Source: an uncultured Prevotella sp. (GTDB taxonomy: Bacteria; Bacteroidota; Bacteroidia; Bacteroidales; Bacteroidaceae). From it: a DNA stretch of 64,000 nt. Positions 1 through 10,723 of the stretch are shown here, one piece after another. The notes beneath the pieces were generated by a model. The model saw only the letters and a list, made by a program, of their open reading frames with translations. It did not search any database and was not told the DNA's origin. A program made the translations under genes and the position numbers. The stretch spans positions 1-64,000 of the forward strand of contig CAJJWN010000017.1 in assembly GCA_905196835.1 (NCBI GenBank), written 5' to 3'. Numbering within the stretch: position 1 is the first letter of the stretch; every line of letters starts with the position of its first letter.

Positions 1-104
1 CTTACTCGCTCCTCGCCTGTGACAATCTTTCAAAGAACTTATGCCCGAGGGGCAAGCCCTCAAAAGCGGATGCAAAATTACACACTTTACAAACAACCAC
101 CAAA
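1..104 (-). promoter_or_regulatory. Probable rRNA operon promoter and leader running off the left edge
   Basis: Read leftward, a TTTG element (101-104) is separated by 20 bases from TAATTTTG (73-80), a very good match to the Bacteroidetes sigma-ABfr promoter. Transcription would start near 65 and leave the window. The leader contains TTCTTTGAAAGA (about 27-38), which resembles the sequence normally found a short way upstream of 16S rRNA in Bacteroidales. The rRNA gene itself is outside the window, so this assignment is an inference from leader resemblance. Confidence 0.5.
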
Positions 105-294
105 TATTGCAACGACTTTCTTATAAATATAACTCAAATTTAACAGACGTTTACAACTAAAGGCCACAGCTGGGAAAAATACACATTATTATATTAAAGA
201 ATGAAAGAAAGAAAAACCGTGATAATTCATGATGCCAGTACAAAGCCAACAGCTTATTTCTAATAATCTACATAACACAATGCCATATGTATCA
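105..294. other. AT-rich intergenic stretch
   Basis: Between the leftward promoter and the end of the esterase gene I see no convincing gene, terminator or repeat. The longer open frames here are shadows of the esterase on the opposite strand. Confidence 0.5.
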
Positions 295-1452
<1,158 letters not shown>

Positions 1453-1524
1453 CTATTCAACTGTTATTACATAATTGTCTGAACAAAACAAACATATACT
1501 TATACAAATAGGAAAGCCGCCAAA

Positions 1525-2544
1525 CTATTCAGCGCTTACGCCCTTCTTTGTCTGCTCTACAAACTTCATCGTCCCGTCAGGGTTGTAAAACAGTTCGTCA
1601 ACGCACACGCTCCTGCGCCCGATGGCCCCCGGGCGACCGTCCAACGTAAGAGTCGCATTATGGTAGAACAAGTACCATCTGCCCTTAAACTCTATTATTC
1701 CCGGATGTATAGTAAAGCTGTTCTCGGCCATACCCGTAAGCTCGCCGCGGTAAGTCCACGGCCCTGATACAGACGGAGCAGTGGCGTATGCTATGGCCTC
1801 ATTGCCATCGCCCATTGAGGCGTAGGTAAGATAATACATGTCGCCACGCCTGTGGAGCCACGGCCCTTCCATATATTTAGGCAAATCAACCACCTGTATG
1901 CCGCCGTCAAGCTCAATCATATTGGGCTTAAGCTTTGCAAGGAAGCATGTGCCGTTGCCCCAGCAGAGCCAGCCCTGCCCTTCGTCGTCTATCAGCACGG
2001 TAGGGTCTATGTCGTTCCACCAGCCGCGCTCGCCGTTTGAAGTCATCGTGTCGCACACCAACGGCTTGCCGATGGCATCCTTGAAAGGCCCCGTAGGCGA
2101 ATCGCCGACGGCAACGCCGACCGCCTTGCCGGTGTAAGGCTCGTCTGCCTGCACCGTGGTATAATAATAAAACTTGCCGTCTTTCTCTATCACCTGGGAT
2201 GCCCATGCCTCCCCTACCGCCCAGCTAAAATCGGCAGGACTAAGCACTGCGCCGTGGTCTGTCCACGTCTGCATGTCGTCGGTTGAATAACAAAGCCACT
2301 CGGTAATGTTGAATTCCTTTCCGCCGGAGGCTGTGTCCTGCCCCTCATAATACTCGTCGTGTCCGACATACAGATAGAGCCTGCCGTCATACACCATCGG
2401 CGCAGGGTCGGCAGTAAACTTGTCGGTTATCAACGGATTTCCTGTGTTACGGAATGTAGGAAGGCCATTGCCAACCTGCGAACAGACACTGCCGACAGAC
2501 AAAAAGGACAATCCCAAGGCAATAAAAAATGTTCTCATAAGCAT
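1525..2544 (-). CDS. Glycoside hydrolase family 43 protein (arabinofuranosidase/xylosidase-like)
   Basis: A 339-residue secreted protein with a signal peptide (about residues 1-22). The five-bladed propeller family is recognisable by the three catalytic acids: D46 in ADPAP (general base), D180 in NDIDPT (modulator) and E226 in MEGPW (general acid). Typical activities are removal of arabinose or xylose from arabinoxylan and related polymers; substrate cannot be fixed from motifs. Length fits a single-domain GH43 without a C-terminal beta-sandwich. It is first in a likely two-gene operon with the downstream esterase and has a good promoter at 2633-2666. A second ATG two codons in is an equally possible start. 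Confidence 0.88.
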   Translation of the reverse strand: MLMRTFFIALGLSFLSVGSVCSQVGNGLPTFRNTGNPLITDKFTADPAPMVYDGRLYLYVGHDEYYEGQDTASGGKEFNITEWLCYSTDDMQTWTDHGAVLSPADFSWAVGEAWASQVIEKDGKFYYYTTVQADEPYTGKAVGVAVGDSPTGPFKDAIGKPLVCDTMTSNGERGWWNDIDPTVLIDDEGQGWLCWGNGTCFLAKLKPNMIELDGGIQVVDLPKYMEGPWLHRRGDMYYLTYASMGDGNEAIAYATAPSVSGPWTYRGELTGMAENSFTIHPGIIEFKGRWYLFYHNATLTLDGRPGAIGRRSVCVDELFYNPDGTMKFVEQTKKGVSAE

Positions 2545-2632
2545 TAGTGTTTTTCCATTTCATGATTAAGATGCGGGCAATTCATCACACGTCCATATCT
2601 GCACAGACGGCAAAAAACATCGCCAATCACTT

Positions 2633-2666
2633 GCAAATATAATGATTTATACGCCTATAAGCCAAA
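2633..2666 (-). promoter_or_regulatory. Promoter for the GH43-esterase operon
   Basis: On the minus strand TTTG (2663-2666) is followed after 21 bases by TATATTTGC (2633-2641), the standard Bacteroidetes -33/-7 arrangement. It leaves a leader of about 80 bases before the GH43 start. Confidence 0.7.
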
Positions 2667-2704
2667 TTCGGGATAGGAAAAGTACTACAATGAGAAGAAA
2701 ACAC

Positions 2705-2713
2705 ATAACTTTG
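2705..2713 (+). promoter_or_regulatory. -7 element for the SpoU methyltransferase gene
   Basis: TAACTTTGC matches TAnnTTTGC about 50 bases before the start codon. A clear -33 TTTG is not seen. Confidence 0.5.
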
Positions 2714-2761
2714 CAACATTAAATAACACAACTTTTTATTTACAACGTACCAATACTCACT

Positions 2762-3571
2762 ATGGCAATAATCAACATACAGTCGCTCGAACACCCCGGC
2801 GTGGAGGTATTCTCGTCGCTGACCGAGGCGCAACTACGCAACCGTGCCGAACAGGATAAAGGCGTATTCATAGCCGAAAGCCCGAAAGTAATACGCACGG
2901 CACTCGGTGCCGGACTTGAGCCTACAGCCCTGCTGTGCGAGCGCAGGCACATCACAGGCGACGCAGCGGACATTATATCACTATGCGGCGACATCCCCAT
3001 ATACACAGGAGAGCGTGAACTGCTGGCACGACTGACCGGCTACACGCTGACGCGCGGCGTACTCTGCGCCATGCGCAGACCACAACAAAAAACGGTGGAA
3101 GAGGTATGCCGGGGCGCAAAACGTGTAGTCATAATAGACAATGTGGTAGATACGACCAACATAGGGGCCATATTCCGCTCGGCCGCCGCACTTGGTATCG
3201 ACGCGGTACTGCTTACCCGCAACTCGTGCGACCCGCTGAACAGGCGAGCCGTCCGCGTGTCGATGGGCTCGGTGTTCCTCGTCCCGTGGACATGGCTCGA
3301 CGGTGAACCAGACAGCCTGAAGGCCTGCGGTTTCAAGACGGTAGCCATGGCCCTGACCGACAAATCAATACCGTTAGACTCGCCAATACTTACCGACGAA
3401 CCCCGGCTTGCCATAATAATGGGCACGGAAGGCGACGGTTTGCCAACGAACACAATATCAAAAGCCGACTACACGGTGCGCATACCCATGCACCACGGCG
3501 TTGACTCGCTCAACGTTGCGGCTGCATCTGCCGTAGCATTCTGGCAACTAAGGGTGAAAAAACACAACTGA
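2762..3571 (+). CDS. TrmH/SpoU family RNA 2'-O-methyltransferase
   Basis: A 269-residue protein with a short substrate-binding N-terminal region (about residues 1-95) followed by the knotted SpoU domain. The three family motifs are visible: NIGAIFRSAAALG, IIMGTEGDGL and IPMHHGVDSLNVAAASAVAFW (split here only by context). These bind S-adenosylmethionine in the trefoil knot and carry the catalytic asparagine and arginine. It methylates ribose in rRNA or tRNA; it could be an RlmB-like 23S enzyme, but the exact target is not determinable. It is monocistronic, divergent from the GH43 gene and convergent with the nuo operon. Confidence 0.85.
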   Translation: MAIINIQSLEHPGVEVFSSLTEAQLRNRAEQDKGVFIAESPKVIRTALGAGLEPTALLCERRHITGDAADIISLCGDIPIYTGERELLARLTGYTLTRGVLCAMRRPQQKTVEEVCRGAKRVVIIDNVVDTTNIGAIFRSAAALGIDAVLLTRNSCDPLNRRAVRVSMGSVFLVPWTWLDGEPDSLKACGFKTVAMALTDKSIPLDSPILTDEPRLAIIMGTEGDGLPTNTISKADYTVRIPMHHGVDSLNVAAASAVAFWQLRVKKHN

Positions 3572-3629
3572 CGGCTTACCGTAATGTAACGGCTTCTTAT
3601 ACAACAAACTATAATTTGACAGAATAAGA

Positions 3630-3678
3630 GCCGTCCAAACAATGTGTTTAAGCCGCCCAAACGATGTGTTTGGACGGC
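3630..3678. repeat. GTCCAAAC inverted repeat
   Basis: Arms GCCGTCCAAAC (3630-3640) and GTTTGGACGGC (3668-3678) are perfectly complementary. A partial third copy lies between them. A related pair is at 14795-14821, again beside an AAAGGCCGTC module. Confidence 0.75.
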
Positions 3679-3753
3679 CTAAACGCTTCGATTTATCCGT
3701 CCTTCCGCACATATCCATAACACATTGATAATCAGCCTATTAACAACCGCCGT

Positions 3754-3830
3754 ACAAAAGGCCGTATTTTGCAATGTAAAATACGGCCTTTCAGCACTCA
3801 ATTTGCCGTGTTTTGGAAAGTAAAAGACCG
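3754..3830. repeat. AAAGGCCGTCTTT-type intergenic hairpin module, copy A
   Basis: AAAGGCCGTATTTTGC is followed by its near reverse complement GTAAAATACGGCCTTT, then by further degenerate units. The RNA could fold on either strand. It lies between convergent genes (trmH-like and nuoN). Confidence 0.8.
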
Positions 3831-4000
3831 TATTCCATAAAAACGCCCCAACACACTTGTTTGCATACAAAAAGTAGTAAGCACGGACAAAGAATATACT
3901 TCTGCAGACAATGAACAAAACATATTATCAACGTGAATTCAATATAAGGAACAATTTTACTAATAGAAAAGAACTTGCCTTTTCCTTCGTCCCATATGGC

Positions 4001-4116
4001 CGGTTGGTATCTGTCATTCCACGCTCCGACGCGGAATCCATTACAAATAACATAGGAAAAGCCTGGCTGCTTACACTGGATTCCGCGTCGAAGCGTGGAA
4101 TGACAGATACCAACCG
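4001..4116. repeat. Large dRS3-like palindrome
   Basis: Two 40-base arms (4001-4040 and 4077-4116) are reverse complements with one mismatch and are separated by 36 bases. The core has the form GTCATTCCACG...CGCGGAAT, similar in style to the ATTCC-spacer-GGAAT repeats (dRS3 type) dispersed in Neisseria and other bacteria. No coding function is likely. Confidence 0.8.
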
Positions 4117-4202
4117 ACAGCTTGAAGTTGGATGATTGCCGATGGTTCTTATACCGAACTCACGTGTTATCAATAAACCAAAGACTGACTATAAACAAAT
4201 AA

Positions 4203-4240
4203 ACAATAAAAAAGCAGACAAGGCAAATAGCCCTGTCTGC
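4203..4240 (-). terminator. Terminator of the nuo operon
   Basis: On the minus strand an 11-base stem (GCAGACAGGGC with GCCTTGTCTGC, one mismatch) is followed by TTTTTTATTG. It lies 34 bases after the nuoN stop. Confidence 0.8.
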
Positions 4241-4273
4241 TCGTAAATTATTCTCTTGTCTACTGAAAAGCGA

Positions 4274-5710
4274 CTAAGCTGCCATTTCTATCCAGTCATA
4301 GAAGAAGCTGCATACACCGAAGAGCAGTATGCCTGCGGTGCAGATTGCAAGGGCGAGCTTGGTGTTGCCGTCGCTCTTGAACGTAGGCAACGGATTTTCA
4401 GAGTTCTTGATGTACATCGCCTTGACGATAAGCAGATAGTAGTAAAGGCTAACTACGGTGTTTACCAAAGCTATGAACACTACGAGGTAAGTAAGCGGCG
4501 ACCCCTCTTCAGCAGCTGCCATGAAGACGAAGAACTTGCTGAACATACCGGCGAACGGCGGAATGCCGGCCAGCGAGAACAGCGCGAACGTCATCAGGAG
4601 CGAGAGTTTCGGGTTTGTCGTGTACAAGCCGTTGTAGGCATCCATGTCGGTAACGCCACCGTTGTTTTCCTCAACGACACCGATAACGGCGAAGACTGCA
4701 AGGTTGGCGACAACATAAACCAGCACATAATAAGACAGAGCGGCTACACCCATCGCGCTGTCGCCGATTACGGCGAGCATGATATAACCTGCCTGCGATA
4801 TTGAGCTGAACGCCATGAAGCGCTTGAGGTCCTTCTGGCGGATGGCGAAGAGGTTGCCGACAGTGATTGTCAGGACTACGAGCACATAGAGCACCAACGT
4901 CCAATACTCCGTCAGCGGAGCAAATACCTTCATCAATATAGCCATCAGCGTGAAAGCAGCGGCACCTTTGGAAATGACGCTAAGATAGCCGGTAACGGTT
5001 GTCGGCGCACCCTGGTAAGCGTCTGCCGTCCAAAAGTGGAACGGCACAAGGCTGATTTTGAAGCCCAGTCCGCTGAAGAAGAACACCATGCCCATTATCG
5101 CCATGGTAAGGTTCTGCTTGGCGGCCAGCACATTTGCTACGTCATTGAAATAAAGCGTACCTGCCGCTCCGTAGATGAACGAAATGCCGTAAAGCATAAC
5201 TCCGCTTGAGAACGTTGCGGTAAGTATGAACTTGGCAGCACCTTCGGCTGAGTTGTGGCGGTACTTGTCGAGAGCCACGAGGCAGGCCATGGGCACTGAA
5301 GCCATTTCAAGTCCGAGGAAGAACATCAGGAAATGCCCTGCACTCATCATCATGTTCATACCGAGCAGCGTAGAGATTACAAGCATGTAGAACTCGCCTT
5401 CCTTGAAACTCGTATCGGTACGGCTAAGCCACTTGCGCGCCTGTATAAGCACGATGAGCGTGCCTGCGGCAAGGATTGTCTTCATTACATTCACCGCAGC
5501 CGTGGTAACATACATGCCGCCGAAGGCCGATGCAGGCTCCTGGGGCCACACGCTGACAAGCACCTGCACGAGCATCAGCAGGCATACAAGCGGATTGAAC
5601 CACTTACGCTCGCTGTTGCGCGACGATGCGAAATCGGCGATGAAGACGATAATGAGGATAGCCATCAGCGTGGCTTCCGGTATCATGTTTAAAAATTGAC
5701 TGTAATTCAT
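4274..5710 (-). CDS. nuoN: NADH-quinone oxidoreductase subunit N
   Basis: A 478-residue, almost wholly hydrophobic protein of the Mrp-antiporter-like family, the expected size for NuoN. The conserved core [16 protein letters not shown] (about residues 245-260) and KGAAAF identify it. It forms one of the three antiporter-like proton channels in the membrane arm of complex I. It is the last gene of the operon and is followed by a strong terminator. The 93-base gap to nuoM holds a palindrome of GACAAGT words, an unusually long spacer for this operon. Confidence 0.95.
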   Translation of the reverse strand: MNYSQFLNMIPEATLMAILIIVFIADFASSRNSERKWFNPLVCLLMLVQVLVSVWPQEPASAFGGMYVTTAAVNVMKTILAAGTLIVLIQARKWLSRTDTSFKEGEFYMLVISTLLGMNMMMSAGHFLMFFLGLEMASVPMACLVALDKYRHNSAEGAAKFILTATFSSGVMLYGISFIYGAAGTLYFNDVANVLAAKQNLTMAIMGMVFFFSGLGFKISLVPFHFWTADAYQGAPTTVTGYLSVISKGAAAFTLMAILMKVFAPLTEYWTLVLYVLVVLTITVGNLFAIRQKDLKRFMAFSSISQAGYIMLAVIGDSAMGVAALSYYVLVYVVANLAVFAVIGVVEENNGGVTDMDAYNGLYTTNPKLSLLMTFALFSLAGIPPFAGMFSKFFVFMAAAEEGSPLTYLVVFIALVNTVVSLYYYLLIVKAMYIKNSENPLPTFKSDGNTKLALAICTAGILLFGVCSFFYDWIEMAA

Positions 5711-5730
5711 TGTTCTGATTTTTTATAGTT

Positions 5731-5795
5731 GACAAGTGACAAGTTGACAAGTAACAAGGAGACATGCCTTGCTTGCTGGTTGCTCGTCACTTGTC
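5731..5795. repeat. Tandem-word palindrome (GACAAGT type) between nuoM and nuoN
   Basis: The left arm repeats GACAAGT(G/T)AC-like words three times; the right arm (5767-5795) is largely its reverse complement, with GACAAGTGAC/GTCACTTGTC pairing perfectly at the ends. It belongs structurally with the other tandem-word palindromes at 29381, 34985, 35864, 40037 and 58301. Confidence 0.75.
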
Positions 5796-5803
5796 TGCTT
5801 TCA

Positions 5804-7309
5804 TCATATTGCCGCTATTGCTGAAACATTGTTGATGTGGTCGAGGATTGGAACCAAAGCGTTGTCGATGACATCGCTCGCCCAAAGCGGAGCGATACCA
5901 AGTCCGGCCACACAGAAGATGAGGCAGCAAACTGCCACGCGCTCGTCCCATGTCGCATCGGTAAGCGTCTCATAATGCGGGTCGGCAACCTTTCCATAAA
6001 GGATTTTGCCCACAACGCGCAGGATGTAGACTGCTGTCACTACGATACTCGTACAAGCAATGATTGTAGCCGTGCGGTGGAATACGTCATTGTTGGCAAA
6101 AGAGCCGACAAAGATAGTCATCTCGGCAACGAAACCAGAGAATCCAGGCAAACCGAGGTTGGCCAAACCGGCAACTACATAGCCGACACTGAGGAACGGC
6201 ATAATCTTCATCAAACCGCCAAGCTGGCGCACATCACGGGTATGTGTACGGCCGTATATCATACCGATAAGGGCAAAGAACAAGGCCGTCATCAATCCGT
6301 GTGAAAGCATCTGGAGTATAGCACCCGTGCAAGATGTCTTTGTCATCATAAGCAATGCGAAAAGCACCAGACCGCAATGAGACACAGACGAATATGCGTT
6401 GATGTACTTCAGGTCGGTCTGCACGCAAGCTGACAAGGCTCCGTAAACAACCGAAATGGTCGTAAGGATGATGAATACCCAAGCCAATTCATGAGCTGCC
6501 TCGGGCAGAAGGAACATCGCAATGCGGAAGCATCCGTAACCTCCAAGCTTCATAAGCACACCGGCATGGAGCATAGACACTGCCGTCGGCGCAGAAGCGT
6601 GACCGTCGGGACTCCAGGTATGGAACGGAAACAATGCTCCAAGAACGCCGAAACCAATGAATACAAACGGGAAGAACACCTTTTGCATTTCAACCGGAAT
6701 GTTGTGCATTTGGGCAATCTCAAGCACATTCATCGTCGTTGCACCACTTCCGAAATAGATGCCGAGAATACCAAGGATAAGCAATGCCGAACCACCCATA
6801 AGCATAAGCGTAAGCTTCATCGCCGAATACTCCTTGTGGCCGCTGCCCCATACACCGATAAGAAGGTACATAGGTATAAGTGCAACCTCATAGAACATGA
6901 ACATGGTGAACATGTCGGTAGTTATGAAGAAGCCGTAAACGCCTGTGCTCAACAGGGTAAACCAAAGGAAATACTCCTTTGTCAGCGGTTTGAGCTGCCA
7001 AGAAGCGAATGTTCCGGTAAACACGATGATGCTTGACAGAAGCAGCATCACAACCGAAATACCATCAACACCAACAGAATATGCAATGTTCAAAGGCTTG
7101 AACCAAGGTATGCTGTATGTAAACAACATCTCGTCAGTGTTGCCTCCGGCACGCATCTGTATGAATGCAATAGTCAACCAAATGGACAAGAGCAACAGGC
7201 ACGATGCTCCAACAACCATTACGCCGCGCACCTGATTGAGATTCTTTGCCAGCCAAAGGCCAAGCAACATCAGCGCGGGAATTACTACAAATAAACTTAA
7301 TATACTCAT
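5804..7309 (-). CDS. nuoM: NADH-quinone oxidoreductase subunit M
   Basis: A 501-residue membrane protein of the antiporter-like family. The hallmark segment LGALFPFHTWSPDGHASAPT followed by MLHAGVLMKLGGYG (about residues 220-260) identifies NuoM. The conserved lysines in this part are the proposed proton-channel residues in the family. It sits between nuoL (15 bases upstream) and nuoN, as usual. Confidence 0.96.
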   Translation of the reverse strand: MSILSLFVVIPALMLLGLWLAKNLNQVRGVMVVGASCLLLLSIWLTIAFIQMRAGGNTDEMLFTYSIPWFKPLNIAYSVGVDGISVVMLLLSSIIVFTGTFASWQLKPLTKEYFLWFTLLSTGVYGFFITTDMFTMFMFYEVALIPMYLLIGVWGSGHKEYSAMKLTLMLMGGSALLILGILGIYFGSGATTMNVLEIAQMHNIPVEMQKVFFPFVFIGFGVLGALFPFHTWSPDGHASAPTAVSMLHAGVLMKLGGYGCFRIAMFLLPEAAHELAWVFIILTTISVVYGALSACVQTDLKYINAYSSVSHCGLVLFALLMMTKTSCTGAILQMLSHGLMTALFFALIGMIYGRTHTRDVRQLGGLMKIMPFLSVGYVVAGLANLGLPGFSGFVAEMTIFVGSFANNDVFHRTATIIACTSIVVTAVYILRVVGKILYGKVADPHYETLTDATWDERVAVCCLIFCVAGLGIAPLWASDVIDNALVPILDHINNVSAIAAI

Positions 7310-7324
7310 TTTACCGGTTTTCTT

Positions 7325-9304
7325 TTATAGACAAATACATAACAAGACTAATGCAACTGTTCCGGTAAGGAACCATACCGCATACTGGCGCACGTCGCCA
7401 CTCTGCCAGCCGCGGATGCTCTCGCCTGCCTCGTTAGCCCCCCATGCCATGAAATCCATCGCTCCGTCAACGACGTGACGGTCGAACCATGCAATAGGAC
7501 GGCTAAAACAACGGAAGACAATCTTATGGGTTACGAACATCCACACTTCATCAAGATAGAAACGGCGGTATGCCGCCTCATGCAGGCGTGGGAACTTCTT
7601 TGCCAACATATCTGCAACAGGTGTCTCCTCACCTTTATACATATAAGTAGCAAGTCCGATGCCGCAGAGCGCAAGAACAGTGCTTGCTCCTGCCACAGCC
7701 CAATTAGTATGAGTGCCGAAACCAATACCGTTTGCTGAAACAAACTCGCCGAACTCGAATACATGCAGAGTACCGAAGATGCCGACAAGCATGGTTATCG
7801 CAGACAAGACAACCAAAGGTATCGTCATTGACGACGGAGCTTCGTGTGGCTGGTGTGCGCCTTCAGCCTTGTGGGTTTCGTAATAGCTCTTGCCCCAGAA
7901 TATCGAGTAATAAAGGCGGAACATATAGAACGCTGTCATTGCGGCAATTCCGCTCATAACAACACCCATCACAGGAGAGAAATTGTAGCAAGCTACAAGA
8001 ATCTCATCCTTCGAGCAGAAGCCAGAGAAGAACGGAATACCTGCGATTGCAAGACACGATATAAGGAATGTCCAATGGGTTACCGGCATATACTTACGCA
8101 AACCGCCCATGTACATTTTCTCATTTGAATGCACCGCATGGATTATGCAACCGGCACCAAGGAACAGACAAGCCTTGAACATGGCATGAGTGAACAGATG
8201 GTACATTCCGGCCATATAACCAAGTCCGTTTACGTCTGCATATTCCTCGGTCATGGCAACCTTGCCAAGCTCGGGGTCAGGCATACAAACTCCGAGAGCA
8301 ACAAGCATGAAGCCAATCTGCGAAATCGTAGAGAATGCAAGCACACGCTTGATGTCACTCTGGCAACAAGCCACTGCGGCAGCATAGAAAGCTGTAAATG
8401 CAGCAATATAAGCAACCCAATGTAATGCCTCGGGAGCAAACTCGATAAACAACGGGAACAGGCTTGCCACAAGATACACACCAGCGACAACCATCGTAGC
8501 CGCGTGGATAAGGGCACTGACAGGAGTCGGGCCTTCCATTGCGTCGGGCAACCAGATGTGCAACGGGAACATCGCGCTCTTACCCGCACCACCGATAAAC
8601 ATCATGAACAACGCAGTTGGCATAATCCATCCTGCCTGCTGAAGCGCACCCATCTGTGCCTCAGGCATAGCCGTAAGGTCGTAATTGAACGTTCCTACAT
8701 AGAAGCTGTAGAACAAGATACCGATAAGGAAGAATAAATCAGCAAAACGCGTAACGATAAACGCCTTCTTAGATGCCGCGACTGCCGCGTGCAACGGATA
8801 ATAAAATCCGATGAGAAGATATGAGCTGACACCTACAAGCTCCCAGAAAAGATACATCTGGAAAATGTTGGTAGCTACAACTAAGCCAAGCATTGACATT
8901 GTGAAAAGGCTCAAGAACGCGTAATAACGCTGAAAACCTTTTTCACCGTGCATGTAGCCAAATGAATAGATGTGAACCATGAAGCTGACCGTAGAAATAA
9001 CGATAAGCATCATAGCTGAAATCGGCGTTATGCGGAAACCTATGTTAAATGTTAGAAGCTCGGAAAACTTCAGCCATGTAATGTCAAACACGGTAACAGT
9101 AGGATAAAGCCCCGTTGCGGCATCCCTACCCTGAACGAGAAAATACTCGAAAGCCGTGTAATAACACAGCACCGTAACAATTGCCAACGAGCACGTTCCT
9201 ATCATCCCGGCAACCTTATGGGACATTTTCATTCCCGCCAGGCCGAGCAACACAAACGTGAGAGCAGGCAACAAGAGTATTAAAAATACAAAACTATAGT
9301 CCAT
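7325..9304 (-). CDS. nuoL: NADH-quinone oxidoreductase subunit L
   Basis: A 659-residue membrane protein, the largest antiporter-like subunit. The segment SAMFPLHIWLPDAMEGPTPV with SALIHAATMVVAG (about residues 240-270) is diagnostic. The C-terminal extension beyond residue 500 matches the long lateral helix region that runs along the membrane arm in NuoL. It is 6 bases from nuoK upstream and 15 bases from nuoM downstream. Confidence 0.96.
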   Translation of the reverse strand: MDYSFVFLILLLPALTFVLLGLAGMKMSHKVAGMIGTCSLAIVTVLCYYTAFEYFLVQGRDAATGLYPTVTVFDITWLKFSELLTFNIGFRITPISAMMLIVISTVSFMVHIYSFGYMHGEKGFQRYYAFLSLFTMSMLGLVVATNIFQMYLFWELVGVSSYLLIGFYYPLHAAVAASKKAFIVTRFADLFFLIGILFYSFYVGTFNYDLTAMPEAQMGALQQAGWIMPTALFMMFIGGAGKSAMFPLHIWLPDAMEGPTPVSALIHAATMVVAGVYLVASLFPLFIEFAPEALHWVAYIAAFTAFYAAAVACCQSDIKRVLAFSTISQIGFMLVALGVCMPDPELGKVAMTEEYADVNGLGYMAGMYHLFTHAMFKACLFLGAGCIIHAVHSNEKMYMGGLRKYMPVTHWTFLISCLAIAGIPFFSGFCSKDEILVACYNFSPVMGVVMSGIAAMTAFYMFRLYYSIFWGKSYYETHKAEGAHQPHEAPSSMTIPLVVLSAITMLVGIFGTLHVFEFGEFVSANGIGFGTHTNWAVAGASTVLALCGIGLATYMYKGEETPVADMLAKKFPRLHEAAYRRFYLDEVWMFVTHKIVFRCFSRPIAWFDRHVVDGAMDFMAWGANEAGESIRGWQSGDVRQYAVWFLTGTVALVLLCICL

Positions 9305-9310
9305 AACACA

Positions 9311-9619
9311 TTAATTTTTCATGTTTTCAATACAGTTCACCTGGTCACTGTGGAAATTGCGGTAAACATTAATAATAATAGCCACTGCAACCGCCGTCTC
9401 CGCTGCACTTACACCAATACTGAACAAAGTAAAGAAAAAACCTTCCATCTGCCCAGGAAAGAGCAAGCGGTTGAAGGCAGCAAAATTAATATCGACAGAA
9501 TTGAGTATCAACTCAACGGAAATCAGCATGGCTATCAAGTTACGCCTTGTGACGAAACCGAACACGCCGATGAAAAACAGCAGTGCAGAAAGCACAAAGA
9601 AAAATTCAACTGGTACCAT
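9311..9619 (-). CDS. nuoK: NADH-quinone oxidoreductase subunit K
   Basis: A 102-residue protein with three hydrophobic helices, the normal size for NuoK (MrpC-like). The family signature RRNLIAMLISVELILNSV (residues about 25-42), with the buried glutamate in VELILN, and the second conserved acid in AAETAVAVAI are both present. These residues are part of the central hydrophilic axis for proton transfer. Confidence 0.95.
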   Translation of the reverse strand: MVPVEFFFVLSALLFFIGVFGFVTRRNLIAMLISVELILNSVDINFAAFNRLLFPGQMEGFFFTLFSIGVSAAETAVAVAIIINVYRNFHSDQVNCIENMKN

Positions 9620-9625
9620 ACTATA

Positions 9626-10138
9626 TTACTCCTTTCTCGATATTACAATTCCACCGATGATGCACGCAAGCAGAAACACCGAGATGAACTCGAACGGCAA
9701 CACATACTGATATTTCTCAGAACCCATAAGCGTCTTGCCTATAACGTTCATCGGAACTTCTGCGTCCGCCATCTGCATTGACATGTCAATAAACTTATTC
9801 TTAAAAAACACAGCTACAACCGTAACAAGTCCGACAAGAGCCATCAATGTGCCGAAAGCCACACGGCTTCCCTTGAAACGCTCTACAAGACCTTGCAACG
9901 TACGCTTGCTTACCAATTGGATTGCAAAGATGTAAATCATGGTTATACCTCCAGCATATACGCTTATCTGGGCTGCGCCCAAGAACGTATAGTCAAGCAG
10001 GAAGTACAAACCAGCCACCCCCAAGAGAACGAACAACAGGAAAGTGGCCGCTCTCATAATCCGCTTCGTCATCACGCATACTATAGCAGAGCCGAGGATG
10101 ACGACAGCAAGAATCAAAAACATTACCATATTAGCCAT
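9626..10138 (-). CDS. nuoJ: NADH-quinone oxidoreductase subunit J
   Basis: A 170-residue membrane protein with five hydrophobic segments, matching NuoJ. The segment ISVYAGGITMIYIFAIQLVSK contains the conserved YAGGI turn. I chose the ATG at 10138, which has GGAG nine bases upstream; a GTG two codons earlier lies too near that site. It is followed after 6 bases by nuoK. Confidence 0.94.
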   Translation of the reverse strand: MANMVMFLILAVVILGSAIVCVMTKRIMRAATFLLFVLLGVAGLYFLLDYTFLGAAQISVYAGGITMIYIFAIQLVSKRTLQGLVERFKGSRVAFGTLMALVGLVTVVAVFFKNKFIDMSMQMADAEVPMNVIGKTLMGSEKYQYVLPFEFISVFLLACIIGGIVISRKE

Positions 10139-10153
10139 ATTCACGTTCTCCTT

Positions 10154-10684
10154 TTATTTTGTACTTGTATTAAATGTACCAATCTCAAAAGGTGCGCCCC
10201 CGTCCGTAAGATTAGGCAGAGGTGTTTCAAACTTTTCCTTATTAAGGTGCTGCACAAGGCTGCCACGACTAAACGTTGCATTCTCGAAGTCGTTGACAAA
10301 CTTTATGGCATCATGAGGACACGCATTTACGCACAACTCGCAGAACATGCACTCGCCAAGGTCGTAAATGTAGTCGTCAAGTACACGTTTCTTCTTTCCG
10401 TCCTCCGTCTCAACCGTTTTCTGAACAACCTTGATTGTGCCATTAGGACAAGCCATTTCACAAAGCTTGCAGGCTATGCACTTATTGTTGCCTTCAGCGT
10501 CCTGCGGCATAATAAGACGTCCGCGGTGACGTGGCGAAACGTGAAGGGTGGTCTTCCTGTTCTCCGGGTACTGCTCGGTGACTTTCTTCGTGAGATATTC
10601 ACGGAAAGTGACACCAAGACCAGTAGCCAAAGACTTCAGTCCATCCCTTATTCCGCCAAAATATGAATTCTTATTCTCTTCCAT
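10154..10684 (-). CDS. nuoI: NADH-quinone oxidoreductase subunit I (2[4Fe-4S] ferredoxin-like)
   Basis: A 176-residue protein with two complete [4Fe-4S] motifs, CIACKLCEMACP and CMFCELCVNACP. These carry clusters N6a and N6b, which pass electrons to N2 in NuoB. In this operon the NuoE, F and G subunits that normally feed NuoI from NADH are missing, so NuoI is the most likely docking point for the unknown electron donor. The C-terminal tail after the second cluster (about 55 residues) is rich in charged and small residues. Confidence 0.95.
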   Translation of the reverse strand: MEENKNSYFGGIRDGLKSLATGLGVTFREYLTKKVTEQYPENRKTTLHVSPRHRGRLIMPQDAEGNNKCIACKLCEMACPNGTIKVVQKTVETEDGKKKRVLDDYIYDLGECMFCELCVNACPHDAIKFVNDFENATFSRGSLVQHLNKEKFETPLPNLTDGGAPFEIGTFNTSTK

Positions 10685-10723
10685 TTAATTAAATGTCTTC
10701 AATCTTAAAATACATTATCCCAT

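Larger units (their letters stand above)
3572..4202. other. Repeat-filled intergenic region between convergent operons
   Basis: About 630 bases without a credible gene. It holds three unrelated kinds of inverted repeat, listed separately: a GTCCAAAC palindrome, an AAAGGCCGTATT module and a dRS3-like palindrome. The open frames that cross the last of these on both strands are produced by the palindrome. Confidence 0.7.

Noticed and set aside
3911..4173. Opposing open frames of 74 and 81 codons
   Set aside because: They are created by the large palindrome at 4001-4116, which translates similarly from both strands; neither has a recognisable family.
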